Source of the DNA: Lonicera japonica
Lineage: Eukaryota > Streptophyta > Magnoliopsida > Dipsacales > Caprifoliaceae
Direction of reading: 5' to 3'
Assembly (NCBI GenBank): GCA_021464415.1
Contig: CM038465.1
Coordinates: forward strand, 81,936,919-82,000,918
DNA: 64,000 nucleotides
In this document: in pieces, positions 12,481 through 24,520 of the stretch
Numbering within the stretch: position 1 is the stretch's first letter
Layout of the letters: each line of letters opens with the position of its first letter
Notes under the pieces: generated by a model
The model's database searches: none
Told to the model about the DNA's origin: nothing
Seen by the model: the letters and a program-made list of their open reading frames with translations, nothing else
Position numbers and translations under genes: made by a program

Positions 12481-13014
12481 GGGTGCGTTTGATTGCAAGC
12501 ATGAAATTTGCATGAAAATAAAATAAGTTACAGGCAATTGAATTGCCTAGAATTGAGTTGCATAGAAAATGTAGTGTAGTGTGTTTGATTGCCTTAATTT
12601 TCTACCCGGAAAATATTGGTTATATTATGGCATTTTTAATGTAGAAAAAATTATTGGTATTTTTTTTATATAATTATATAGTCATGATGGATCTTGTTTA
12701 ATTGATCTTGATTAGTAGATTTTAAATATTAAAATTTTATATTATTTTGAATTTTATATTTTAAGTTATAGCATTTTTTAATGTAAAAAATGGTAAAAAC
12801 CTTGTCTCGTGAACCGTGCCCAAGCATGAAAAACAAAAAATCACCTCCCCCCAAAAGAAAACATTTTTCTCAATTGCCTTGAAAATGCACATGTGTGAAC
12901 CAAAAGTTGGAATTGAATTACCTAGAAAAAAAAAGCCAATCAAACACCTTAAGTTGTCAAATCAAGTGAAAAATGTTCATTTTTTATAGAAAATGTTGCC
13001 AATCAAACACACCC
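12481..13014. mobile_element. Tourist-like MITE (PIF/Harbinger type), family A
   Basis: The 534-bp element starts GGGTGCGTTTGATTGC and ends with the inverse of GGGTGTGTTTGATTGG. It is flanked by TTA on both sides (12478-12480 and 13015-13017), the target preference of PIF/Harbinger elements. Related copies occur at about 29952-30422 and 35513-35778. An open frame at 12761-12943 is incidental. Confidence 0.8.
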
Positions 13015-14266
13015 TTATTAACTTTGCTTTAAAATGAGTAAGATTTGTGTTGGCATTTACAACATGTTTTTGTAACTTTGATGAATTTTCTTATTATTTA
13101 TTCATTTTTAAAACTCGATGGGGGAACTTGGAATTGTTTTGTACATATCATTAGTAGTTTCTAGTTCTTATCAACCCAGAAATTAGTCTGACTGGCTTTG
13201 TGAGATAATGAACTGGATTTGTACTGGGCTTCAACTAAAGTCCAAATGTGGCCCTATGTGGGTTATCATGTGCCATATATGACTGATGTTGAACATATGT
13301 TTCTTTTTGTATATCCCTATATATCTTTTTAACCAGTTGTCTCACCGTCTCAAATTGAAAATTTTACTTTCTTTTCAAGATGCATAATATCATACCTATT
13401 TTGGGGCACAATTAATAGATTAAATCTAAAAAGTAAGTTATATTATTCAATAAATGATTTTGCTAAAATTAGTATTTCCTTAAATAAATATCAAAGTTAA
13501 AGTGAAACTATCAAATTTTATATAAATAAAGTGGTTAGATTGACTAGGGTAATTTAAATATGTGCGTAATTAAGCATATTTCTGTCTATATTTTTTCTAT
13601 AATCTGTAGATTTATCCTTAAATGCAACACAAAAGTTAGAACATTGTGAGCTCTAAGCTTTAAGTATGGATGTGCGATTTATGGTGTAATAGGCACCACG
13701 CATGACGCATGCCTCGTGGGGAAAGAAAAATGTATGCTAGAAAATGTTGTGAGCATACGTGCTAATACTATATAGGCATACATAGAGTCTTTGAGAATGA
13801 ATAACAAGATGTTCATAGAGTTATGTTTGAATTTCAAATGTTCCGACAAAGTATTTATGTATATGGTGTGTATGAGCGTCTAGATTTTTAGACATAATTA
13901 ATTTATCAAATATTTTTAGACATAACTAATTTAGTACAAAACAGGCTATAATCTTAGGCTTTTAGACATAATTACATAAGTTTCTCCTACCTTTCTTTCA
14001 AAATCGTATGTTTTTTATAGAATGCGTTTTACGGGAAAACATTTCCCACGAGAAAGTCACGAAAAAGAATCAGAATAACTTTTCCGCAAACCAAACGTTG
14101 AAAAAGTGCAGAAAAACATATTTTCCTTCACTTCACTTTTCTTTTCTTGTCTTTCAAATGCACTCTTAGTATTTAATTGCATTATTCAAGGATTTAATTT
14201 CCAGCAAACTTGTTTCAACCCACAAATTTTCTTTTGCATAGATTCAAAAATTACATTCACTCTACA
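13015..14266. other. Intergenic, no gene recognised
   Basis: AT-rich, with no domain-bearing frame on either strand. Confidence 0.5.
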
Positions 14267-15009
14267 ATTCCAACCGCGCCTTAAGATTGGGTTAAGCAGC
14301 CCAATTCCCGGATAAGTTTTTAAAGCTAATAACCATATGCACTCTTAGTATTTAAGTTTTGTTCATATAAACAATTCTACACAATTCGATTGCTTTTCTA
14401 ATATTTTGTTTGATTAAATTAAATAAAAAAAATGCATTACCAAAAAATATATATGTATGTCGAATGCATGTATATTTTATGTATATAGATATTTCGTTTC
14501 AATACACTAACTTGTAGCAATTAATCTTGAGCTGCACCCTTATCACAACAATAAACTATAACTTACATTGTACCACTATTCACAACAATAAACTATAGCT
14601 TACAGTGTACCACCATTCACTTTTAACAGGAGATTTTTCATGAGAGTATAGAGAAAAGAGTTATCTATAATTTTTCTCTTTTTTGAATTATAACGATGGG
14701 GTTCGAACCCCTAATCTCTCTGTCCCTATTGGCCTAATATAAGCATGCGCTACTACTATGCCAGTAGCTATGTACATTTTTTTAGTTTGTCATTTATTGT
14801 CCTAATGAAATTTGTTAGAGAATTCTCAATTTTTTTTTATTTTTTTTGAGATAGAGGAGAGACTTAAAAACTTATCCGGGGCTTGGGCTGCTTAACCCTA
14901 TCTTAAGGTGCGTTTGGTATCTTATGTCCAACTTTTCCAGATGAAGAGAGACTTAAAAACTTATCCGGGGATTGGGCTGCTTAACCCAATCTTAAGGCGC
15001 GTTTGGAAT
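14267..15009. mobile_element. MITE with 58-bp terminal inverted repeats and an extra TIR copy
   Basis: The sequence at 14267-14325 (starts ATTCCAACCGCGCCTTAAG) is repeated in inverse at 14952-15009 with only a few mismatches. A second direct copy of the right TIR lies at 14863-14920, 89 bp upstream of the terminal one. The interior holds a minus-strand tRNA-like B box (GGTTCGAACCC, 14699-14709) and A-box-like TGGCATAGTAG (14753-14763), suggesting a SINE insertion. Confidence 0.7.
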
Positions 15010-18000
15010 CTACCCTCTTTTAGCACGTGTATTCTTTACTAAATGTGTAACTACCCGAACTCAAAAGAGATTCTAAGTTCAAATCCCATCTGAAGTGAGT
15101 GAATTTTCATAATTATTGTAATAAAATGTAGAGATTTAAATTTCTTTTTTAACAATAAAAATGAACCAAGTTACCCACCTTTTAATTACAATTCTTCATT
15201 GACGACTACCTTAGGAACATGAATTTGTATCCTAGTAACTTGTTAAAGTACCATATATGTTGGTCCATACACTCATGAAATATGTAAGATTCTTAATTAT
15301 AATTTAATTAATTGAGATGGATGATAATATATAGTTTTATGCAAATGGGGATGGTTAGGAGAAGCTAGAAAAATGCAGTGTGAAGTACTGAAACAGGTTG
15401 GTCTTTAGGCACGTGTTTTCCTCAATCAACTAACTTACAAACTTTGGGCCCTTATAATTAATAATTCGTATAGGGTACGGTGTTACCACTTTTACAGTTA
15501 ATTATTCTTACTTTTGTTTGACTTTGCCACACGGCACTGTACTCAGAGAAATATCATTCAAGTTTCAACAGCTGTAAGATATTTCTAGTATTAGAAGATG
15601 TCCATATTAATTTGGATTGAGACGTTTGGCATTTCTAAAAATATTTATTAATATTCTCACTTTTATAATTAAATAAAATATTTGTTATTTAATTTTTGAG
15701 AGTTTATATATAAATTTATATATTTAATTTTTGATAATCGATTAAAATATTATTAAATTTATATTTGGTCATTTACAACCAAGTAACATACATCTTACTT
15801 GATTGTAAAAGATCGAATGAAAAGTAAAAATATTTCTAAGGTATATTTGAGATGTCAATATCTCCACCCTATTGATTTTTGCATACTTTAATTAATTTTG
15901 TTTGTAGAATAGTAATTAGTCAATGGCCACTAGATATATATTTTTGTAATGGTCAAAATTCAACCTAAAAAACTTCTGGTCAAATCCAATATTACTACTG
16001 GAATTTGTACTAAACAAAAAGGCATCTTTGGATGGAATTGATTATCATTGATTCATTTCACGAGTAAAATAATGTGCAAAAGAAAAATGATGGAGGGTTT
16101 ATTTTCAATCAAATTTATTTTACAAGAAAGGATTATTTTACCCGGAAAGCGGGCCCAAGATTTCAATTCAGTGAAGGGAAATTAGAAATGCTGATTGTTT
16201 TATCCAAACAAATAAAAATGATAGAGAAACAAAATTGCTTATAGTAGGATTTGAATCTTGACAAAGAAATAATTTACATGCACCATTGTTTATCCATTAG
16301 ATGGTCATTCCTTATTATTATTATTTTCTGTAATTTATATACTTGAGTAATACACATATTGGTCAAATAGTAGTTGACCACCATTTGACCAATATAATTG
16401 GTAAATCAAGATGTAAAGAGATAATGAAAACTGATCACAATGGTTGACCAACTAGCAGAGGATAATTGAGTTAAGAGATAAGTGTTGGGAAATAACCGCT
16501 TATGTAAGTATAAATAGAGTTAAGAACAAGTGTAATCTTGGAGTAGTAGCCAAATTTACACTTTATAATAATTTTCATATCACACAATCCCTAATGTAAC
16601 CTTATCATATATACATATAAATAAAGGAAAACCCTTAACTTATTCAATTCAATAATCTCTACACTCATTCTAACACCTTCTTTTTCATCTAGCTAAAACT
16701 CACTGCAATTGTATTGCTTTGCTAAGCTTTCAAGCTAATACAACTCACACACAGCTCAAAGGGAAGATGAACAACGATATTAAGAATAATAGCTACTGAA
16801 AGAACCTACCATCAAACTAAATCCGGTATCCTTTCTATTTTTGGCTAAGTTAGTACTTAATTACTGGTTTACTAATGTTCATCATCATCACTCTCATTTT
16901 CTGACTACCAATCACTCATTCTGGACTAGTTCTCATTAAGTTGGGCTTGATCAAGTTTTAACCACCCACAATTTACAACTTTGCAATATATAATTATTTG
17001 TGACACTTTGTGAAACACGTACCTTCATGGTATACTATAAGTTTTTTCTTTTAAATTAATATTTGAAGGAGATACAATTATTATTGACTGAATTACAATA
17101 ATGTGAAACGAACTCTTGACATTTTATTTTTTTTTCTAATTTCTTATGCTAGCTAATTAGCACAGCCAATGATATTACAAGACAACTAAATGATATAATT
17201 TTTTTAGTACAAAAAGGGAGGATATATATAATTCAGAAGAGTAAATATATAATTGTTTAGCTTTGGAATTGGTTACAAACTCGAAGTCCTACTTAAAAAC
17301 GCAAGAATATGGTTGACGCAAGAATAAGAGGGAATGAAGGAAGAAAGAAAGAAACCAACATGAAACAAGAAGGAAACTTCCGTTTCTGCAGATTCAGTCC
17401 ACTAAAGTGTTAATGTACGCAGTTTTGAAATTCATTCCAACTAACGTTAATATATAGTCTTAATTTGATTAAACAGGCAGCTTAAGTCTTGACTTTTTCT
17501 ACCTTTAATTTGTTGCGCTTCAAACATGGGCAAGCTACATAGTCACCAATTTGAGTTACAACATGTGCTTCGTGTACGTGTCTTTTAGGTATCGCTGGCA
17601 TTCTATAAACTAGCTAATTAGTAGGTCACAGAATATATGCATATATGCTCTCGTGAAATTTCTGATGCGGACCAGTGTGTACGGACCAATCTTTTTTATA
17701 ACCTTTTTGCGTCATAAAAACGACCTCCCAAATGTTTTTATGACTAAAAACCGTCGTAAAAAGACTAATCCGTAAGGATTGGTCCGTACCAGAAATTGAC
17801 TCTATATGCTCTTTTCTTTACCGTCTCAAATTAATTAAAGTGATAATTTTGTACCAATTTAAATAATTAAATTATTAGTTTAAGTGATATATATATATAT
17901 ATATATAAGAAAATGCATTGATTAATGTATTAACAAAATTATTGTTTCAAGTGATCCCACTAAGTGTTAAGAAAATGCCCTTGAACATAATGAATTTGAG

Positions 18001-18549
18001 GAAAATTTGAGTTTGTGTGTATATTTGAGTTTTGACACCGCTAAATTTGGAGAAAAACACTACCATAATGTATCTGATTCAAATTAGAGTTACTTTAATT
18101 TTGGTACATTTAAAAAAAAAAATTAATCCACGGTCAAAAATATTTTATGGTTAAATGTATCTAATATACAAAAATCTTGTAAAAAGGATAGCTTAATCTC
18201 AAAAGAATTTTTTGACCCCACTAATCAAATTTTACAACACCATTAGTGACCAATGCAATTTCTCACCACTATTAAAATAATCATTCAAAATGAAACATGT
18301 ATCATTACTCATTAAGAATCAAAATTTTGAACATTCACACATTTACGAGCATATACCAACTTTATTGTCTAACATAATTAATCAATCTCATGGCTGATAT
18401 ATTAATCAAAGGTGGGTGTTTGGGAATATTGTGATATCGATCTATACAAGCTAGAGAGTTGATCGAATTCTGATAAAACACGGAAGAATTATATCGTATA
18501 TAGCTTAATTAGCTAGGCACTTTAAAAGGTAAGAACCAACCGTGTCCAA
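15010..18549. other. Intergenic; possible LTR remnant and small foldback
   Basis: At 16358-16676 there are four TTGACC-type motifs in both orientations (near 16359, 16371, 16383 and 16443), a TATAAATA box near 16511, and a segment ending ATTCTAACA. This looks like a retrotransposon LTR promoter region, but no flanking duplication was found. A 140-bp foldback at 17658-17797 has inverted ends around GTACGGACCAATC. A (TA)n tract lies near 17890. No gene is supported. Confidence 0.4.
17658..17797. repeat. Small foldback element
   Basis: AATTTCTG...TACGGACCAATC on the left is inverted as GATTGGTCCGTACCAGAAATT on the right. Smaller inverted CGTCATAAAAACGAC / GTCGTAAAAAG-like motifs lie inside. About 140 bp, non-coding. 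Confidence 0.6.
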
Positions 18550-19745
18550 TGGAAGTTTCAAATTTCCAATTGCTACAGAAAAATCTTTAATGATAACTGT
18601 GATAGTTATTCTAATGGCGATAATTGGAAACGGCTATGGAAGCTAAAACTCCCCCAAAAAATTATCACTTTTCTATGGCTCACTAAACATGGAAAAATCC
18701 TCACTAATGAGGCGTGCATGCATAGAAATATTTCTCAAAATCCTTACTGTGGCTTGTGTGGGCAATTAGAATCCATTGATCATATTTTCAGATCTTGCCC
18801 TTTTGCTGCCAATACTTGGAAAACTATCACCACTGATGTGGGGTGGAGTTATTTAAGTACGAATTTTAATGATTGGCTAGACCATAACCTCAGCTCGGGT
18901 TCAAGTAAATTTATTTTAAATATACCTTGGGGAACTGTTTTTGCTTCCACAATTTGGTTCTTATGGAAAGCTCGTAATAACCACCATTTCAATCATATTA
19001 ATGTTAATCATATTCATGTGGCTTCTGGCCTGGGAGCCTAAAGTTTGCCGAGGAAATACATAACGCTTTTGCAACTTTGGTTACGATAAATACTAGCAAT
19101 AGTAACTTAATCAAGTGGTGTTTTCCACGTGCAAGGACCACAAAAATCAATTCAGATGGCAGCACTTTTGGGAATTGTGGATGGGCTTCATACGGTGGAG
19201 TGGCTAGAGATGATCAAGGCAGATGGATAGAAGGTTTTTGCGAGAGAATTGGCCAATTGGGTATGGCACCCCTCTTCAAGCGGAGCTATGGGGTATAGGT
19301 AGAGCAATGAAACTTGCTAACGAGAGAGAGTGGCTGGAAGCAACTATCAAAACAGATTCTCTCACAGCTATTGACCTCATCAACAAAGAAAGCACAGATA
19401 CACACCTGGATAAAACGCTCATTGAAGATTGTAAAAGGCTAAAAAGAGGCTATACTTTTGGATCTCAAACATATTCGGCGTGAAGGTAACAAATGCGCTG
19501 ATTATATGGCCAAGATAGGAAGAGCCCAAGGAGAACAAAGTGTTAGGGTGCTACTCCCGACGAATGAGCTTGTTCAACTTTTGAAAACGGATATGCAAGG
19601 TGTCGCATATCCGAGGAGAGACTAAGTTTTTTGCTTGTTTTGTTTTTTGGGTTTTGCTTTGTTTCTGCTTGTTTCTGTTTTTCTGTTTCCCTGGTAACCA
19701 AAAAAAAAAAATGGAAATGGAATTGTGGGGGGGGGGGGGGGGGGG
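18550..19745 (+). pseudogene. 5'-truncated LINE: zinc-binding RT tail plus RNase H-like domain
   Basis: Translation of 18620-19041 gives the plant LINE zf-RVT domain: an LPQKIITFLWL-like segment, then a CGLC pair and HIFRSC. The frames at 19077-19298 and 19223-19483 give the RVT_3 / RNase H-like domain (NSDGS, LQAELWGI and IKTDSLTAIDLI motifs). A frame change falls near 19265, and a stop separates the zf-RVT frame at 19039. Further frame changes follow at about 19480, and the tail ends in an A-run at 19701-19711. Dead copy, most likely a 5'-truncated insertion. Confidence 0.85.
19727..19745. repeat. Homopolymer G tract (19 G)
   Basis: A run of 19 consecutive G follows the A-tract at the end of the LINE remnant. 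Its length may be affected by sequencing slippage. Confidence 0.8.
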
Positions 19746-20868
19746 TTCTGTTTCTGGTCCACAGTACGCGTACACTAGGATTTGGATGTATCATTATGTG
19801 AGAGAAAGTGTTGACCCTTTCTTTGGTGGACTTGTTCAATTCCACCTGATTATTAGCTCTCATCTCCTTTTTTCAAGGAACTCAAATTTATCATTTAATT
19901 AGCCACTTCACAAGTTGATCCACGTTACTAGCTAGCTAGCTTGTTTATAATTTGACTTATTAATCAATTGACCCACCCTAGCTGTTATATATATATATAT
20001 ATAAATATGAATCCTTCTAAATTAAAACTCCATCTACTGTAGCTAATAACTCTCTTCTCTTATCTTACCTTTGAAGGGTGCTCACAAATTAAATGATTTT
20101 ATCAAACGTGCCTTTATATATATATATCCGTACTTCTATTTCGAAAGATTTTGTTATAAGCATTTTTTTAAATGATAAAGGGTTAGACATCAAATTTCCT
20201 TTAATAAGAGTATCTCCAATATTAATGTAAAAATTGATTTTCAAATTTTATGTATCAACTTACTTTTATAAAAAGATATTGAATACTAAAAAAAATATAC
20301 TCCAATGATACTTTTGTAAACTGTTGCGTAAATTTTAAAATAACCAATAAAATTTCAACAGTTGTTAGCTATTAATTTAAATAATTTATTATTTTTTTCC
20401 TTGAATCTTTTTATAAATATTTTTATAGTTACAATGGATCTTGATTTGTTGGTATTGATGAATATATTTCAAATATATAGTTTTTATTTAAGATCCATAT
20501 TTTACTTTTGAAGTTTTTATATTTTTAAATTTTATTTAAAAAAATGAAGAGAGAGAAAAATGATGTGGTATTGTAAAATGAGAATGTATTTTACACAAAC
20601 TCGTATTTTAAAAGACTGTTTGAGACAAAAAAAAATTTTACAAATTGTATAAATTTTACACAAAACAAAAATATGAAAAACAATTGGAGATGTTTTAACA
20701 CCTCTAGGATAGCTTTTGTGCAAAAGCCAGCGTATGAGGAACAATTTTTGGTGAAAGAAAAAATGGATAAGTTAAGTTAAAAGTATTTAAGAAAATGCTT
20801 CTCTAATCGTCTCTAAGTTAGATGGTGAACTTATAGGCGAATTATGGCCACATACTTAGCCACATACT

Positions 20869-21443
20869 TGGTCAAATACTTGACTGGATAAGCTTTCAAG
20901 TTTTGTAATTACCAATTTTTATCATATCTTTGTAATATTAATATTTTAACCCTTAAAAATATAAATCTTCACTTTAAACAATATTTTTAGTCAAATACTT
21001 TGACTGGATAAGCTTTTAAGTTTTGTACTTTCCAACTTTCATCCTATCTTTATATTATTAATATTTTAACCCCTAAAAATAGAAATGTTCACTTTAAACA
21101 ATATTTTTATGACCGGCTTTCACTCTATTTTTATATTATTAACATTTTTAACCCCAAAACGATAGAAGCATTCACTTTAAACAATATTTAAGAAACTAAT
21201 TTTAATTATTTCATTTAGACTCCGTTTGATAATAACAGAGCGAAAAATGAAACAATACTTGATTTGTGTGAGAAGTTATAAAAAGTATGTTGAAGCATGA
21301 GATGAAGCATTCACTTTAAACAATATTTAAGAAACTAATTTTAATTATTTCATTTAGGCTCCGTTTGATAATAACATGAAAAAGAAAAAGAAAAATACTT
21401 GATTTGTGTGAGAAGTTATAAAAAGTATGTTGAAGCATGAGAT
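20869..21443. repeat. Tandem repeats: ~120-bp units then a 139-bp duplication
   Basis: Units beginning TCAAATACTT(T)GACTGG and ending CACTTTAAACAATATTT occur near 20872 and 20993, with a partial third unit from 21110. Then 21165-21303 is repeated as 21304-21443 (both begin GAAGCATTCACTTTAAAC and end GAAGCATGAGAT). The second copy lost AGAGCG near the MITE end and gained an AAAG-rich run. Confidence 0.85.
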
Positions 21444-21658
21444 GAGATGCTCTCCCTCTCATGGTCATTTTTATGGGTATATGTCATATATCCTTCATTT
21501 TTTATTTTTTTTGGAAAATTTTTCTTTCTCAACCCCAAATAATTTTTTTCCATAGAAAAATTAAAAAGTAAGAAAATATATTACTACATGCCTCAACTTA
21601 TTTTTTAACCTTTCACATAAATCAAGTGTTTTTTTATATTGTAAACAAACGGAGTTTT
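21358..21658. mobile_element. Tourist-like MITE, family B
   Basis: Starts GGCTCCGTTTGATAATAACATG and ends with the inverse AAACGGAGTTTT. A partial extra left end lies in the upstream duplicated unit (about 21219). The interior matches, in reverse orientation, the MITE at 27054-27292 (AATGAAGGAT and GAGAAAGAAAAA segments). Boundaries are approximate. Confidence 0.6.
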
Positions 21659-21740
21659 GATAGTTAAATTTATTAATCTAAAAATGGATGGGACATAACA
21701 TAGTCATGAAGTATTTTTTATGATATCCAAAATTAAGAAT

Positions 21741-22145
21741 TCAATTTTTTTAGATGTCTCCAATTGAGTATGTCAATTTTAACATTGAATTCACTTAACA
21801 TCTTTTAATAGTTTTAAAGCGTCGTTTATAAATGTAAAGAGTAATATTATATACTTGAGTATATCGTATTTATAATTGGTAATGGAGAAATCCAATTTAA
21901 CATTAATGCCAATGTCAAATGGGTGAATTTGTATAAAAGTTCAACTTTTTTTGGATGCCCAAATTGAGTATCAAAATTTTAGCATCGAATCCACTTAACA
22001 TCTTTTAGTAGTTTAACAGCTTTAGTTTTAATGCCTCTCTATAAATATAAAAATAATAATTATATACTTAAGTATATCATATTTCTAATTGGTAATGGAT
22101 AAATTTAATTTAACTTTAATACAACTGTCAGATGGGTGAATTTAT
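21741..22145. repeat. Diverged tandem duplication, ~200-bp unit
   Basis: 21741-21940 and 21941-22145 share landmarks in order: CACTTAACATCTTTTA, TATATACTT(A/G)AGTATATC, AATTGGTAATGGA and ATGGGTGAATTT. Non-coding and visibly diverged. Confidence 0.75.
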
Positions 22146-22656
22146 GTTTAAGACAAAATAGAGTCTTAATTTTGTAATTATGAATTTAATGATGGTAAAT
22201 TTTGTTTCAAAACTAAATACAATTTTTGAGTAAGAGTGGATATCTTTTTCAAAATTGTGATTGAAAATTGCATATAAGTTTAAAAACTAATAGCATCTTT
22301 CGCACTAGGAAGGTCTAAGTATTTAACATGAAAGTAGAATTTTTAGCTTCTATTAACCATGAGATTGTGAGTTTTAACTTAATTAACTAAACATTCATCA
22401 TAAAACAATGCATAGGTATACTTGCGCTCTATACACACGAATATCCAACTTAAAATAAAAATTATTTATTAAATAAAGTAGTTTAATATAATATAATATA
22501 TTTTCTTTTCTTTTATTAACATAGAGCTCACGTGCTCGAGTTCTATTATTTTTTTTTTTTTTTTTGTAGATTAGACTAATAAAATTAAATACGTACTACT
22601 TATCTAATTATATATATATATATAAATAGTAAAATGACTTTCTTTAACCAAGCAAT

Positions 22657-23155
22657 GCCACGTGTCATTTAGTAAATGTCGTTGTAACTCTATCACCTCT
22701 ATAATTTTGATCTAATTTCTGTTTCTCTATTAAATATTAATAATTCTTAAATATTTTATATATATTTTAATAAATGCTTATAATTTCGTCCTAATATAAT
22801 TCTTAAATATTTATTTATTAGATGGTAAAACTTTGTCTTCTCAAGTGGTGTTGCCACGTGTCATTAAAATTAAGTCATCTTAATTTTTTCTTTTATTACT
22901 TGGAAACTTCCATTCTCTCTTACTCTTCTAAGTAATGGCGTTTTAATTTTTTTTAATTACAATGAGAATTTATTTTTTCAATTTATTTGTCTTTTCACCT
23001 CTCTCTATTTAGATATTAATATATATATAGTGACTTGGTAGAAACCGAGTGAAAGAAGGAACGAGTAGAGAGGAGGAATTGGTTTTGGCCTATCAATAAT
23101 AATTCATACACACGGACACGGTAAAATAGTGTTAAAGAGTGCCACAAACAAATAC

Positions 23156-23187
<32 letters not shown>

Positions 23188-23307
23188 TCAAACACAAGGT
23201 TTAGCGGTCCACCCAGCGCAGGCCCAGCAACTTATGATCGACGACCTCTACAAAGTTTTTATTTATTTATAAAATAAAATATAACAACACATGGTCCGCC
23301 ACGTGTC
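22657..23307. promoter_or_regulatory. Three GCCACGTGTC G-box/ABRE elements upstream of the GT17 gene
   Basis: The same 10-mer GCCACGTGTC, a palindromic G-box core with ABRE-type flank, occurs at 22657-22666, 22853-22862 and 23298-23307. These sites lie 1.2-1.9 kb upstream of the GT17 start codon. bZIP and bHLH/PIF factors are known to bind this core. Use by the GT17 promoter is inferred from position only. Between the last box and the start codon lie an AAT microsatellite neighbour (23156-23187), a GA-rich stretch (24037-24075) and (CATA)n, consistent with a promoter and 5' leader. Confidence 0.5.
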
Positions 23308-24520
23308 TATGTCAATTAACTACCTTAGTCAACCATTTATAATTAAAAATAAGCTTTTCTCTTTGTCTTTTTCTGTTTTTTTTTTTTTTTTATATATATT
23401 TTAATTAAATTAATAAAAAGGGTTTGTTTAGGTTGTCAAGAAATCAAGACACACACCACGTAACCCCCGCACCCACAGAGTCGTCTTGAGCCGGTCAGCA
23501 AATAATCAATAGACGCGTACGGGACCCAGAAGACTCAGCCCAAACCTCCACATGCATTTCAAAATTCACTAAAATACCCCTTCTCTGTTCCCTACTCAAA
23601 TTCATAGAACAAGGTTACTTTTGTCAGCAAGATAAAAATTATTCCACCACTCAAATATTAGATTTTTTTTTTTAATTTCCAGTTTAAAAAAGCACTTTAA
23701 ATGCGAAAAAAACCATATTATAATAAACAAATTTTGTAATTATTCATCATTTCAAAAATACAATTCTTTAATTTAGAATGAAAAAGAATAATTTATTTTT
23801 TTTAAAATAGAACGTATGACCTCTAAATTTTGATTGTTCATTTTTTTCTCAAAAATTATATTAGTATCTAAAATGGTACTTAACAATTATTACTTTACTA
23901 CAAAATTATTGATAATTTAAAAAATACTAGCGAATATATCATTATGTTATAAATACCATTAATAATAATCTCTTAACACGGAGAAGACTGCTAACTCATG
24001 TATATATATATATGGGTATGCTTAGTTTAAAAAAAAAAAAAGAAAAAGAAAGAAAGAAAGAGAGAAAAGAGGAGAGTGGGGTAGAAGACAAGAGAAACGG
24101 CTTCCTTGTAGTCTTTACAACTGCCACCCATTAACCAGAGAGGCTCCAACACACATACATACATACATACAGTTTTTTTTTTTTTTTTTTCAATAATCCC
24201 CATTATTCATTATTATTATTATTATTCTGTCTTCTTTTGGTTATTTTTGTCTCTCCAATTTAATTTCATTTTTTCTCAATTGATCTCACAATAATTTTGG
24301 GGTGAGGAATTTAGGGCCTATCTGGTTCCAGGTGCATATCCTTACCATTTGGGCAGAAAAACCCTATATTTCTTTTTTTCGATTTCGATACCAAGGAATA
24401 AGAAGAAGAAAGAGAGAATTTTGAGGTTCAAGATCTCCGATTGAGGGACATTTTGTGTTTATTTAAGCTTGATCTATCGGGGACTGTATATTTTAATTAT
24501 TAGTGCGAGAAGAGAGAGAG

